A stretch of DNA of 64,000 nt, taken from NCBI GenBank assembly GCA_029207755.1, contig JARCOQ010000002.1:89813087-89877086 (forward strand). The letters run 5' to 3'. Source of the DNA: Chamaea fasciata (Eukaryota > Chordata > Aves > Passeriformes > Sylviidae). The notes under the pieces were generated by a model. The model saw only the letters and a program-made list of their open reading frames with translations, searched no databases and had not been told where the DNA came from. Within the stretch, counting starts at the first letter, position 1. Each line of letters opens with the position of its first letter. Positions 14,501 to 26,600 of the stretch are shown here, in pieces. The translations under genes were made by a program, and so were the position numbers.

Positions 14501-16395
14501 TTCAAAACTCTGTTGTTTTTAAAAAGAAAAGTGCAGGCTGTGCAAGAAGCTCCAGCTAGTCTGTGGCAGCGGCACATTAGGAGAAGGTCCAGATGGATGT
14601 ACCAAACAGGTTTCCCGAGCAGCAGGGATTGCATCGGTACCATGAAAGGTTCCTGTCTTGCAGTCTGGGTTCAGTCACTGCTGATGACAAAAAGAAATCT
14701 TAAATTTTTAGTGTGGGAACCAATATTTTGTCTAAATAACTGAGGTCCACCTGGGCGAGCTACACACACTGCTATTGGAGCTTTTTCATCTTTGGGTGAA
14801 ACAAAACTACCAATCCTCAGATCTTCAAAATCGCACTGTTTCAGTAAGAAATTTTTGGGTCATTTTTCCATGCAATCAAGGTTTGTGTGTGTGTGTGTTT
14901 GTGTGTGAAGACAGTAGGATATTTGGGGCTCTACTTTTTTGATGTAAATTACCTGTCAGGGGCATTCTAGAGTTATTTTTGGTCTGTCTGACCACAGTAG
15001 TTACAGTTTGTGAGCTCTTCTTTGCCTCGTCACATGTGGGTAAAAATCAAGATACCTTTCAACCCCCAGAAAATTCTACTGCAAAATGGCAACATAAAGA
15101 GACACTAGAGAAACATTTAGTGATGGTACAACAAGTGCTTAATCATCAAGTAAGAAATCTATTACAACTGAATTTAATATCCTCAACTGGATGACAGACA
15201 TGCAAAGGCAAGAATGGGATAAAAGGAACTGGGCTTCCTCCACAATGCAGTTAACTTCACAATCTGGTGCTTGGATCCCAGAAGTACATACGCTGTTTTA
15301 AAAATGGAGAAAAGCAAAGCTATTATTTTCAAAGGGAGTAAGAAGTAAAAAGCAGAGTCAGTTATGGAAGATTCTCTTCTAGTTTCTCCTTCTCCTCAAT
15401 GTCTTGTCATGATAAATACAACAGCCCCATTGGTCTCCCCGCCTCCAGGTGCTTAGTGATGACTCAGACTGCACAGAAAACAGACCCTCTGGTCCTGCAT
15501 CCCCACCTCAACCCTTTGATGTGCTGGAGATGAATATAATAAACCAGGAGCTGTGATGTCCTATAGGCTGTGGCAGGAGGTCTGGTGCTGTTGGGCAGTG
15601 CCATTTAGTCTGAGAGTTCACCCATGGACGGCAGTGGCACGTTCTGCCCAGGAGTTTGCTTGTTGTCTTGCTTGCTGCAGAGGGAGTGCCACTGTCCAGA
15701 TAAGCAAGTTGGTTTTGCTAGTGCCTAAAAAGCCATTTTCAGACCTTTAGCTGTTTTTAGCCTTTAGCAGTTCACCTGGAACCAAGACAGGCACAGAGAG
15801 AACAAGATGACAGTTCAGAATTTCCTTGTCCTTGAAACTTCCAGTTCATTTCCTGGCATCAGCATGTGAATTAGTTGACAACTAAGCAGCAAGTTCCAGA
15901 TCTTAATGTGCTGAGTATATTTAGCATATGGCCAGCCTGTACTGCATTCAGGTCAAGGATCATGGAATCGGCTCTCTTGCTCTCAGAGGGATTTTCTGGT
16001 TAAGTATGCTGCCTTCCACAATCATTGAATTTCTTAAATATTCTGATGTAATCTCATATCCTTCTACTCCTCCCTACTCAGAGAATACAAGAAAAATAGG
16101 AATGATACCTTAGGAACACTTTCAAAGGAAAAATAACAGGAAATGATTGTGGAATGAGCATGTGAAACAGTGGCTTGCTCTAAAATCTGAGATAATTTGG
16201 CGGTGTGGGACAACTCATAGGACATGTCCAACCAATTCTTCCTTGAGGTCAAAAAAGTACTTTACACAGAAGAGAGGGTCCTTCAGAAGTCAAGAACTGT
16301 GCACCCCAGAGTGTCCCTGGCTAGAGCACTGATAGAAGGAAGGAAGCAAGGGCAGGCTTGGGAATCCCATCCTCTTGTCCACAATGAATATATAA
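11511..16395. other. Intergenic DNA, nothing recognised except a GT repeat
   Basis: No coding exon, RNA gene or clear transposon is recognised. Short ORFs of up to 126 codons (14363-14743) lack any family signature. A GT microsatellite lies at 14881-14907. Confidence 0.6.
14881..14907. repeat. GT dinucleotide microsatellite
   Basis: An imperfect run of GT, interrupted by TTT near its middle, covers about 27 bp. Confidence 0.9.
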
Positions 16396-16820
16396 AATCA
16401 TAGAATTGTTTAGGTTTGGAAAAAACTCAAAGATCATCAAATCCAACTGGCAACCTAGCACTTCCAGGTCCAGCACTGAACCATGTCCCCAAGTGCCACA
16501 CCCACACATTTTTTTAACTCTTCCAGGGATGATGATTCCTCTGTTTCCCTGGGCAGCCTGTGCCAATGCCTGACTGTTCTTACAGTGAAGAAATTTTTCC
16601 CAATATCCAATCTAAGCTTTCCCTGGCACAACTTGAGGCCATTTCTTCTTGTCCTCTGTCTTGTTGGCTGGGTGAAGAGATTGACCTTCACCTCACTACA
16701 ACCTCCTTTCAGGTAGTTGTGGTTGTAGGCACCCCCTGAGCCTCCTTTACTGCAGGTTAGACAACCCCAGCCCCCTCATAAGACTTGTGCTCCAGACCCT
16801 TCACCTGCTTCTTCAACTCT
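16396..16820 (-). mobile_element. CR1 LINE, 5'-truncated copy
   Basis: On the + strand it begins AATCATAGAATTG, the inverted CR1 3' terminus, then AAAGATCATCAAATCCAAC, GGGCAGCCTGTGCCAATG, CAGTGAAGAAATTTTTCCCA and CAACCCCAGCCCCCTC. The order and orientation are those of an antisense CR1 3' region. At about 425 bp this is the longest CR1 fragment in the window. The internal reading frame is broken. Confidence 0.93.
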
Positions 16821-19800
16821 AAAGTTGTGAGGCCTATATACTCTTTTCAGGGCATTTTAGTTTCATTCTGCAATTTGGTGACTACAAAAGTAAGTAGTTG
16901 CAGGAACCTAAAGGAACTTTGCTCAGTTAAACCTTCTTCTGCTACACCTCTGCAGCTTAGCTACATATCACACACTGGTTTCTTTTGGGACTAATTAAGG
17001 AAGAGAAACCGAAGGACATTCAGTGAAATTTGGAATAAGTGTCTCAAGGTCTGTTGACCAATGAATCACTTTTAGATTTTTGATCCTTAACGAACACCTT
17101 CCAGTTGCATTTTCAGTCACTTCTCTCAAAACTTGTTAAATTTGGTGCGTATTTCTGGTTAGTGTCTAAAAACCAGTGGAAACTAATCCTACAGGTTCCG
17201 ATCTATATTTGAAAATCTCTGTGTCTAGATTACATGCTGAGTGTACAAGCAGTTCATATAACATTGTTTTAATATTTTCAGCATTATTTTTCTATCCTGT
17301 TTTTCATGTTCCCTAAGACATTACTGGGACAGCTGAGTAACAGATAACAACAACAACAACAACAACAACAACAAAAAAATCCATAAATTCTGAAGAAAAT
17401 TAAACTGTTGCTTTATTCAACTCATTGCTTAAATCTGCCTTTAATGTTACCATGCCAGAAAAATGGAAGGTGGAAAATACAGCTATTGAAAAGACTTCTG
17501 AGCTCACCAAAATCAGTGTTTGATGTCTATGCCAAGTAACTTACTGGAAAACATAATAAAGAATAGAAGTGGTGAACTGAATGATATGTTGGAGAAGAAT
17601 CAGCATTGCATACCAAGAAGGATGTCTTGTTTTGCAAATCCATTTGAGACTCAAGGAGTGATATTTATTTAGATAAGGATGGTTCTGATAATATTAGATA
17701 CTTGGATTTTAAAGAACTTTTGAGCCGGTCTTTTACCATATGCTCTCAAAGTGTAATCATATGGGATAAACAGAAAAGGATTTTAAAAAAATCTGAAAGA
17801 AAGAAAACTCATCATTTGATTACACAATATAATGCAGTTTCCAGAACCCACAAAAATCTCTGCTGTTCAACATCTTCAGAAATTTTATGGAGAAGCTTAA
17901 TGCCATGAGGTCAGTTGGCAGATAATACAAAATTCATCTGAACAGACAAATTTTTAACTGGCAATCAAGAATATGAGAAGACTTTTAGCAAAAAAACGCC
18001 AACTTTTATCTTTGCTTAGTGAGTTGAACTGACTTGCTGAGAGGTCACATCAGTGACAAAAGTGTACAAAGATTGTACATCTGGGGATAAGGTGGAAGCA
18101 CAGAGGGAAGGCAGAGCGGGACAACCTGTTTTGGTAGCAAGAAGCTGTTCAGTTGCCTTGGCTGTATCAGTTAAAAACCCTCTTAACGCGACAGAGTAAT
18201 AAATGACAAGTAAAATTTAATATACAGGCACACAAAGTGACACACCCATGAAAGACAACCCTCACCTTCTGTATTCACTGGTAAATCAGCACTCAGGACA
18301 CTGTTTTCCACTCAGGAAAGAGATCTCAGACCAATTGTTCATGGCTCTTTGGAAAGAACAAGTCAAAGATTGACCCATGCAATGTTTGAAAACAGTAAGG
18401 AAAAAAACAGAAGTAAGAAACAAGTAGGACACTGTTTCTTTGAATCATGTATTGACTATTGCATGTAGTTTTGTCCACATTGTCTGAAAAGAAGTATAAA
18501 TAGAAAACATAAAAGGCAGGATGAAAAGATGGGGAATGGTTTTTGTTGGAGGGGCTCAGGCTGCAATCCCAGAGCAGACTATGGATTTACTGCTGCAATC
18601 CCACTCCACACTTCTTCATGCTGTCACTGAGCTGTTTCAACACCTGGTAGAAAACACACACACACTAAGAAAAAGGAAGAGTTTCCTGCCAGGTGACTGA
18701 GCTGAAGTGGCACAGCCACATCTGTGGACATGGGCAGGGGGACACACAACAGAGGGAGGAATGTGGCAGCCACTCCTGGGAAAACCCTGCCTTCAGCTGT
18801 GGCTTCAGGAACCATTTTGGCCAGTTTTGCTGATGAAATTAGGCCCAAGCTCCTTTGCCTGCAGCTACTCACTGTCACCCCTGAAAGCCTCTCCCTTTTG
18901 GTGTTTGTGCAGCTGTTCAGCAGCTCAGTGGGGGAACTGATATGAAACAAAATTAATCATTTTTGTTGGATTATTCTGATTGTGTTTGCGGCATGTCAGC
19001 ACAAGAAATGGATGTGGCCAAAGGACAGGAAAAAGCAACAGGGACTGGAAGGACTGCTCCTTTGAGCAATGCCAGTTCAAAGGGGTTTGGAAACAAGTGA
19101 GAGACCAAAAGCTCCATAGTTCAGGAAAAGGGATGATCCTGAAATCATACGAGAGAGGTCTATAAACTCGTATGGTGAAAACAAATAGGGCATGATCATT
19201 CACTATTTCTTAGATGACAAAAATGCAAGAACCCTGTAAAATTATTAAGCACTGGATTTAAAACTAGTGAGGAAAAGTTCCTGTCTAGCCTTTGTGCAAA
19301 TTTGAGATCTTCCCACCACTCCTGGAGGCCAGGTGTACCAACAGATCAAAAAGTTGTTTGACAAATTCATGGAGAAGTGGTACATTTGTGGCTGTTAGAG
19401 TTGCAGTGGAGACTGTTTTCACCTGAGAGTCTTTCCTCTGCATTTCACTAGCTGAAAACAGAAATAAAAGGCCACTCAATGGTGGTTTATATGTTTTTAT
19501 ACCTCTTAACTGTATCTCTACTATTGGCCATTGTCAGAGAGAAGATACCAGCCTAGGGATGGCTGCCTTGAATGAGGCTGACTCTTCTGTTTTCAGCTAC
19601 TTTACTTCAACTATATGTGATATGAATACATTGTTTACATTTGTTATATTATATTTGCAGTAACTCATGTGGAGACACAGCATCAGTATTAGATGTACCT
19701 AAATAACAAAGTTAAACTAGATGAGTTCTTTTTCTGAAACAAATTATGCCACTGAAGTTCTCTTGAAGAATATATAGATGTGGTGTCACTGGAGCTATCT

Positions 19801-20199
19801 GTCGTATCGATCCTTCGACAGAGCAGTACAGATAAAAGGGGTGGCTTTAAAGCAGTGGCAGTAGATAGCCTAAATGCAGCTCCAGGCTCTGACCCTCCAG
19901 CTCTAGGTTACAGCTAACCTAGCTAACCACTGGGTTTCCCACAGTGGACGCGTCCTGTGTATCTACGGATGGACAAGGGACAGTAAAGCATGGCTTGCAA
20001 CATATTGGGAATAAACGACATTCATCTCCTTCCTGGGGAGTTCATTCTCAAATACTGGAACAAACTGAAAATGCATTTCTGAAGAAAACCTGTGTCGGTG
20101 TGTGGGGGAAACGCAAGTTTCTAATTTATGGCAGGACTGGGTTGGGTTTGGTGCCTGCTTCTCCTTTCCTAGCGATGAGCCCCGGAGCTATTAAAGAGA
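16821..20199. other. Intergenic DNA immediately upstream of GAS6
   Basis: This stretch is AT-rich with no recognisable exon. It contains an AAC trinucleotide repeat (17346-17374) and a small inverted repeat, TCTGTCG/CGACAGA, at 19798-19822. Distal regulatory elements of GAS6 could lie here but cannot be identified by eye. Confidence 0.55.
17346..17374. repeat. AAC trinucleotide microsatellite
   Basis: About nine uninterrupted AAC units are followed by a short A run. Confidence 0.93.
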
Positions 20200-20391
20200 T
20201 GTGCCTGGAGGTGAGGGCGCAGTCTCCCCGCCCGCTCCCCGCGTCCTACTGGCCGCCCATCGGCCCGACTCCCCGTGACCGCCCCCGCCGCTCGGCGCGG
20301 CCGCTCCCGGGCAGGTACGCGGGGCCGGGCCGGGCGGCCGCTGCGCCGCGAGGTGTGTCCCTGCGCGGCGGCTCGGCGGTGCCTTGTGAGG

Positions 20392-20396
20392 ATTGG
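20392..20396 (-). promoter_or_regulatory. Inverted CCAAT box candidate
   Basis: ATTGG, the reverse complement of CCAAT, lies about 165 bp upstream of the GAS6 start codon inside the CpG island, next to a GGGCGGGC-like stretch. This spacing and orientation are common for NF-Y sites in TATA-less promoters. The call rests on a 5-bp motif only. Confidence 0.35.
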
Positions 20397-20517
20397 GCAG
20401 GGCGGGCGAGCGGCTCCTCGGCTCCCCCGCCGGGCTCCGCCGCCGCGCTCCCGCAGTAGCAGCGCGCTCGCCGCCCGCGCCGCTCCCGCTCCGCTCCCGC
20501 CGCGCCGCCAGCGCCCG

Positions 20518-20543
20518 CCCCGGCCCCGGCCCCGGCCCCGGCC
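20518..20543 (+). repeat. CCCCGG / GGGGCC hexanucleotide tract in the GAS6 5' UTR
   Basis: Four runs of CCCC separated by GG (20518-20521, 20524-20527, 20530-20533, 20536-20539) make a perfect short hexanucleotide array that reads GGGGCC on the minus strand. It ends about 15 nt before the GAS6 ATG. Four G4 runs with 2-nt loops on the minus strand meet the usual G-quadruplex pattern. The array probably lies in the 5' UTR, since exon 1 must begin upstream of the ATG. Confidence 0.8.
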
Positions 20544-20557
20544 GCCGCCGCATCGTG

Positions 20558-20627
20558 ATGCCGCATCCCGCGGCGCCCCTCGGGGCCGCCCTGCTGCTGG
20601 TCCTGCTGGCGGCGGACTCCTCGCAGA
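20558..20627 (+). CDS. GAS6: GAS6 coding exon 1: signal peptide
   Basis: The ATG at 20558 is the first in-frame ATG after the in-frame TGA at 20387. It has G at -3 and C at +4. It opens a short signal peptide with the hydrophobic core [11 protein letters not shown], 23 codons plus one base, ending at a GTGAGT donor (20628). The 5' UTR part of exon 1 extends upstream for an unknown distance. Confidence 0.93.
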
Positions 20628-23600
20628 GTGAGTACCGCGGCGGGGTTCGTCCCTCCCGCACACGCCGCCGAGCATCCCCCGCCGCCCTGCGTGTGTGCGA
20701 GTGCGGGCTGTGCTGCCGGGCGGGGTGGGCTGCGGGGGGATGCGCGGCTTCGCGGCGGCGGGGTCAGGGGGATGCGGGTGAGGGGCCGCGCTGAGGCCGC
20801 GGCCACCCACGGGCGGCGCCCCAAGCAAGGGAGAGCGCTCGGTGCCCCCCGGAGGGGCTGTCTGGGGTGCGGGGTGGGGGTCGGGGGATCCGGGGCGACC
20901 AGACGGGCTCAGCTGTTCACCGCCGCCTGTCCTTCCCCCTGCTCCTCTCCTCCTGCTCGTCCTGCTCCTGGCCTCCCCCGCGCCGTCCCGGCGCTCGGCT
21001 GCCCAGCCGTGCTGCTGCGCGCCCCGGAAGCCGCCCAGTTCCTGCGGCAGAGGCAGCGGCGAGCCTACCAGATCTTCGAGGAGACCAAGCAAGGGCACCT
21101 GGAGAGGGAGTGCGTGGAGGAGCACTGCAGCAAGGAGGAGGCCCGGGAGGTGTTTGAGAATGACCCAGAGACGGTAAGGACGCAGATTTGGGGGTTTGTC
21201 CGGCTCTGCTCTCCCGCCCACCCTCTATCCGCGGCTGGATGCCGGCTGCCGACACAGCTGGGAAAGGCATCGGGAGGAGGAGGACCCAGGGCCATTAGAT
21301 GGATGACTGGAAGACACACTAGTGCTCAGCCTGCACAAGGGCAGTGTCAGGGCTGTCCAGTCAGGAGCGCCTCGGTGAGCATGGTCTGGGTGAGCAGCCC
21401 AGCCCAGGCTGGCAAGACTGTCCATTGGAGAGTGGAAGGGTCCTGTTCAGCCACAGTCTAAGTCCATGAAGCAAGACCAGTGCAACATAATGATCGAGGT
21501 TCTCTGTCTGGATACATTACCATCCCTGCTTTTTCCTCCAGCTTCCCATCCCAGCTGTATTTAAAATCCCCTTAGTGTTGCAGCATATGTCACAACTGGG
21601 GCTTCTCGGAAGAATGTCCTAACTGTGTCTTAAATCCATGGGGGCCAATTCAGCTTGATCAGCATCTTAGAATCAGTAGTTTCAGAGCCTGTCACTACAA
21701 CAGCAGGAGAACACTTATATGGGAATGTGGTACCGCTGCACTTTTAACACTGTGGTTTCACAGTTACAGACTGCACACCACACATGGAGCTGTCTTTTCC
21801 AGTCTTATCAAGGTTGACTTTCACTTCAGTCTTCTCACTTCAAGCAACATGCAGATGCTTTACTAAGCTTGGCTTACTCCTCCAGTCACTTTACACCTCC
21901 TCTTAACACTGTTTTGGATAGGCTGTTCTCATTGCAAAGACTATCTGGCATTGATTTAGCAGTGGGAAGTGGATTTTCTTGGTGTTCAAACTGAAGCTCA
22001 GTTCTGCACAGCATGTTCCTGTTAATGGTATGATGCTCTAGGGAGAAGATAGGACAGAGAGGGAGAGAGAGTGAGCACGTGTGTGTACACAGAGACACAA
22101 ACCACGGGCAAGGGAGGGACTCAGCAGAGATGTTTTATGCTTCAGTAAGGCAAGTCTTGACATGTGTGCCTCATTAGCAGCCTCAGCACTGGATAGACAG
22201 TGCAGTAGCTTGCTGTCACAAGGCAGTAGTAATTACAACAAAAGCAAAGTGATAGATTTTTGACAGTCTTTATTTTCAAGATTAACATGGAGCACTTGCC
22301 CAGGTAGTGTTTAATGTTTCGCCTTTTATGTGTATGTGTAGTCACATCTGCATGTAGCAGTGTTTGCTTCTGTTCTGCAAAAACTGAGCTACTTCAGAAT
22401 GTGGATGTAATGGGGTGAGAGTGGCTGGCACAACTACTTCCATATTTGTGTTGAGTAATATAACTTTAAACTCTATATAAATATTCATCACATAGCAGTG
22501 AGTACAGGGAGGAGGACCATGATGAGTGTGATTTTGTAGCTTTCTGGAGCAAAGGTGATCTAAGGTCACTACTTTTACGAACTGGCTGCTGGCCAAGAGA
22601 GTAGCCAAAGGCAGTGCATTGATAGATCAGTTTAAGGGTAGGACAGTGTGCAAATATGTCAGGAGTTTTTAAACAGTATTTGGAACTGATTTTGTAAATT
22701 GTAAAGAATACACAGTTATCCTCCTGAAATGACAATAGTGAAATAATTTTGGTTTAAAATCTTTTTACGTATAAATTCTTTAAGATACCATCATAATTTC
22801 AGTGTGTTTTGTAGGACAATGCTGGTTTTCTGTCATTGCATGTGATTTTGATTTTTTTGTGCATTTCCTTTGCTATTGTTCTTAGGTTTCACTCTATTCT
22901 GAAAACCTGAAGAAAGGTTAGATGGGCTTCTCATATCTGGGCCCCCTAACATGTCCTTCTACACCAGGACATTTAGATCTGCAGTGACATAAGATCCTAC
23001 CTTTTCTGAGACACTAATCTCCCAAGAGCTTTGAAGTTGCTTGTTAAGTGCAGTATGTCCTACTCCTTGCATTACTTTGCTTCAATTGATTGAGAAGCAA
23101 GTGTACTGTACTATATCAGGGGGCTCTTCCTGTCCCTTTTGCAATCAGTATGTGACATGAGAGCAGCAGCTGTTGTTCAGTAGTAGCTTTCTAATGCATG
23201 GTGGCAGAGGTCATGTATGTGGGCTGTTGCTACTCTGCACTGGAAGACTTCATTGTTCATTATGCATAGGTGACTACTCCTCCAGCAGTACCTGTGGATT
23301 TCATGGACAGAATATTAATTCACCATGGGGGTGTATTTTAAACAGTAGGGAGTTGTGCTGTCATTTCAGATGCTGTTGTACATCCAGTCCTAGTGACTGA
23401 CAGAAGAAGCAAGCTAGCTGAGACAGACCTGACTTGGGAAAGCCAAAAACTGTTGTAAACAACACCAAGCTTTTTGAAGAATTATGGTAACTGCAGTCAT
23501 GCTTCAGTGTATTGCCAGGCTGCAGCTGATCCATGCCAGTAAAGTGAGCTTTTATTGACCAGGGAAATGTACAGATTGCTGTTGACAGAGGATGATTTCT

Positions 23601-26600
23601 TGTAGTTTTGGAAGGCTGAAATTTGTGCATGTGACTGCTGAACCTGGTCGCAGGGATTAACTACTTCGGTTGTAGCAGAAACAACTACAGCACTTTTTGC
23701 CCTGTGCTGAGCTCTGTGAGGCTATGCAGGCAAGCCATGATGAACACAGCAGTGCAATCTATCCTGTTGCATCTCCCAGGTTTTATGCTTTAAAGCACCA
23801 GATGAGCATCTACATAGGCATTTGGCTGTTTACTGTCCCACAGGAGCAATGGTCTTGCAGCCTTGACAACTGAAAGTTTCAGATTGGCTAATCCATCTTG
23901 ATGCTTCTCAGTTCAACCTCAAGAAAGGCTTGTGATGTCAGACCAAAAGTGTTGTCCCTCCTCCCTTTTCCCCTCCATTAAATGCTAATGAAATATATGA
24001 GTCTTCCTTACCCATCTTGCCATTCTTGACTATCCTGTGGTTGTGTGAGGAGAAATTCAAGGCCTAATTTCAGGACCTCTGACCTAAATATGTGATAGGA
24101 AATTGCATTAACTGATTCAATAAAGCAGTTCCAGAAGCTGAGGTAAGATGAAGCAAGGCTGTAATGTAGCTCACATGATGCTTCCCAGGTAAAACCATGT
24201 CTTTATGCGGCCAATTGTAACATCCGGCCAAGAATTTTACAGGAAGATACCTATTTCCTGGTTAGACCAGTAGAAGAAATAAAGTGTCACATACCTCCAC
24301 CAGAGCACCTTTTTTCTGTGCCTTCCATTGTTTCAGTGATCAGCTTTTCAGAACAACATCTGCAGGCAGTCAGCAGAAGATGCACATTCTCTGAAACCTG
24401 AATGTGGATTTTGCCACATGTGCGATTACTTACATCAGCTGCTAAGAATAGTGTATGAGGCGGGGCCCAGGAGCCATTCATGTGCAGGGCAGTGCAGCTT
24501 TTGTCTTTTAGGTTACGGAAAATATAAATATCAGCTCACTCAGACTAGAGGAAGGAAGATCAATTGAAACATTTTTAGATTGTTGTTTTGTTTTGTTTTT
24601 TTTGGTTTTTTTTTAAGAGGCAGAACAAAACTCAGTCTGTGCCACTTGTATGACTATACATGGTAAAAGCAAGTAGCCTGGATTAATGAGTCTTGCAGCC
24701 TACCTTTTTCATGAAGCTGATTAAAACATCCTTAAACATTACTGCAGAATTCTGGGATCGTTCTGGTTTTGTAATTTCATTTATGCTAGAGGTGCCAAAC
24801 AGAAAAATTAAAAGATAATATGGTGGTAAAAAGAAGAAGGATGGAAAACATCTTGATGAGAGGTATGCAGACTGTTTCTAAATGTGATCTATTCAAAAAT
24901 ATATGCTAGGTGTGATAGATGGGATGAAGTTGCAAAATATCTTGGATACAGAGATAAGAATGTTATCTTAAATAAGATGTTGACAAGGCCTTATAAAAGC
25001 AGCACTGCAGAAATATTTGACCTTGGTATGCGGTCAAGGTATTACAGCTTGTTAAGTGACTGATAAACTACTCTGGAATTTGGTTGACTTGTTCTAAAAA
25101 TCTGGTCATCCAAGCATGTAAAACAAAGGGTAGAACTGAGTGTAGATCTTGATCTTCTCAGAAACATTGTATTTCACTGAAGAAAAAAGTATCCTTGTGC
25201 AGGGAGTTTCTCTGTTTTGAAAGGCTCAGCATAGGGAAGATGTTTGAGTGCAGCCTCTTATCCTTTGGTACCACAGTACAGCATCTGTCCCTGCACATCT
25301 TGCTTGCTGTTGTTACTGCTGAGGAATTACTGCACTTCCTGCAGCTCACCATTGAAACTACCATGCTGAATGCATTGAAAACTGTTAGGCACACCACAAA
25401 CGCTGATGTAGGTCAGCCTGGCCACCTGTGTTTACTGTTTATGGATTTGGCCCTCAGTAGAGCACTGTGGAAAGCCAGCTGGTTTCCATGTGCGTGCAGC
25501 ATGGACATCTGATTCATAGGCAGACACATGAAAATTCTGGTTTTTTGAGGGACTTGCATCCAAAATGTTACTAAAATCTACAGCTTGTCGGAGACACAAA
25601 ACACTGACAGAGAATCACAGCGTAACTTGGGACTGAAGAGGAATCTACTCCACTCTCCCACTCATGGCAAGGACAGCAGTGACACCAGATCAAGTTTCTG
25701 GGGGCTTTTAGCAATCTTGTCTTGAAAATTACTGATCCTAACAAAACATCCAGGAATGTCAGCATTCTTTCTGCTAGGCTGGGTTTATTGAGAAGATGAA
25801 ATGCAGATGAAGCAATGTATAGGGTGTGATAAGAGTCAGTTTGGTTGATTTTCAGCATGCTGATGGCTCACTTGGTTTTATTTTTTATGTGTTCCATAAT
25901 ATGACATGGTCTTGATAATACAGATGAGCTTCATCCATGGACTAGGATCATCCAAACTTTATTCTGATCTTTTAGGAGGCATGCTTGTCAGGCATGCAAT
26001 GTTTAGATGTTATTTCTAAGAATAACAAGGTAGATACACTAGTAAATACTAATCAGGAAAGTATGAAGGCATGTAGAGGGAGGAGAGGAGTTACTGGGAG
26101 TGTAAAGCAGTGTAAAATTTCTTTAAGTAATTTAGTGAATGTTGTGTAGTCTAGACATGAAAAATACTGATATCGTCTTTAGATACAGATGTCATCATCC
26201 CTGTATAGAATATTCCTTTCTAGATCCAGGCAAGACTCTGGTTTTATTTGCTGTGACAGTTCTTCTCAATATACTGATTTGTTTTGACATTTTGGCAGAG
26301 CATGGAGAAAGGGCTAGATTTATAGCTGCTGTAAATTTCTTTATCTCTACCTGTTGGTGCAGAGAGAGAGAGAAGGAGTTGTTGGAAAACTCTGTGCTGA
26401 TGTTTTAATCTGCTTGGACTCAGTAGATGGAAGAATAGATTCCCAGGTACAGTGGTACCTGCTAAATAGCTTTGAGAAAGAAAATATGCGGATATTTAGA
26501 CTTTTGTCCAGGAATGGGTTGAAGGAGAGGAAAAGGAAGTAAAAATCTGAGTGTCCAGGTATATGCCACAGTGGCATCCCAGCTTGCTGGGATGAGATCT

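Larger units (their letters stand above)
20200..21060 (+). promoter_or_regulatory. GAS6: CpG island promoter of GAS6
   Basis: The base composition changes abruptly here from AT-rich intergenic DNA to very GC- and CpG-rich DNA, spanning exon 1, intron 1 and the start of exon 2. Several CCGCCC or CCCGCCC Sp1-type boxes are visible (for example near 20228, 20279 and 20513). No convincing TATA box is seen, so a dispersed CpG-island promoter is likely. The transcription start cannot be fixed from sequence. A NotI-type GCGGCCGC sits at 20297. Island limits are judged by eye. Confidence 0.85.

Noticed and set aside
14363..14743. 126-codon + strand ORF
   Set aside because: No recognisable family, no coding-like neighbours and no splice context.
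20311..20320. CAGGTACG donor-like site inside the CpG island, suggesting an alternative non-coding first exon
   Set aside because: A single donor motif with no evidence of an upstream start; it cannot be supported from sequence.
20169..21221. 350-codon minus-strand ORF across the GAS6 CpG island
   Set aside because: GC-rich DNA lacks stop codons. The translation is low-complexity Arg/Gly/Ala/Pro, and the real exons 1 and 2 lie on the opposite strand.
20628..21461. Long + strand ORFs running through exon 2
   Set aside because: They read through intron 1 and past the exon 2 donor. Splicing at GTGAGT (20628) and GTAAGG (21174) gives the conserved GAS6 frame.
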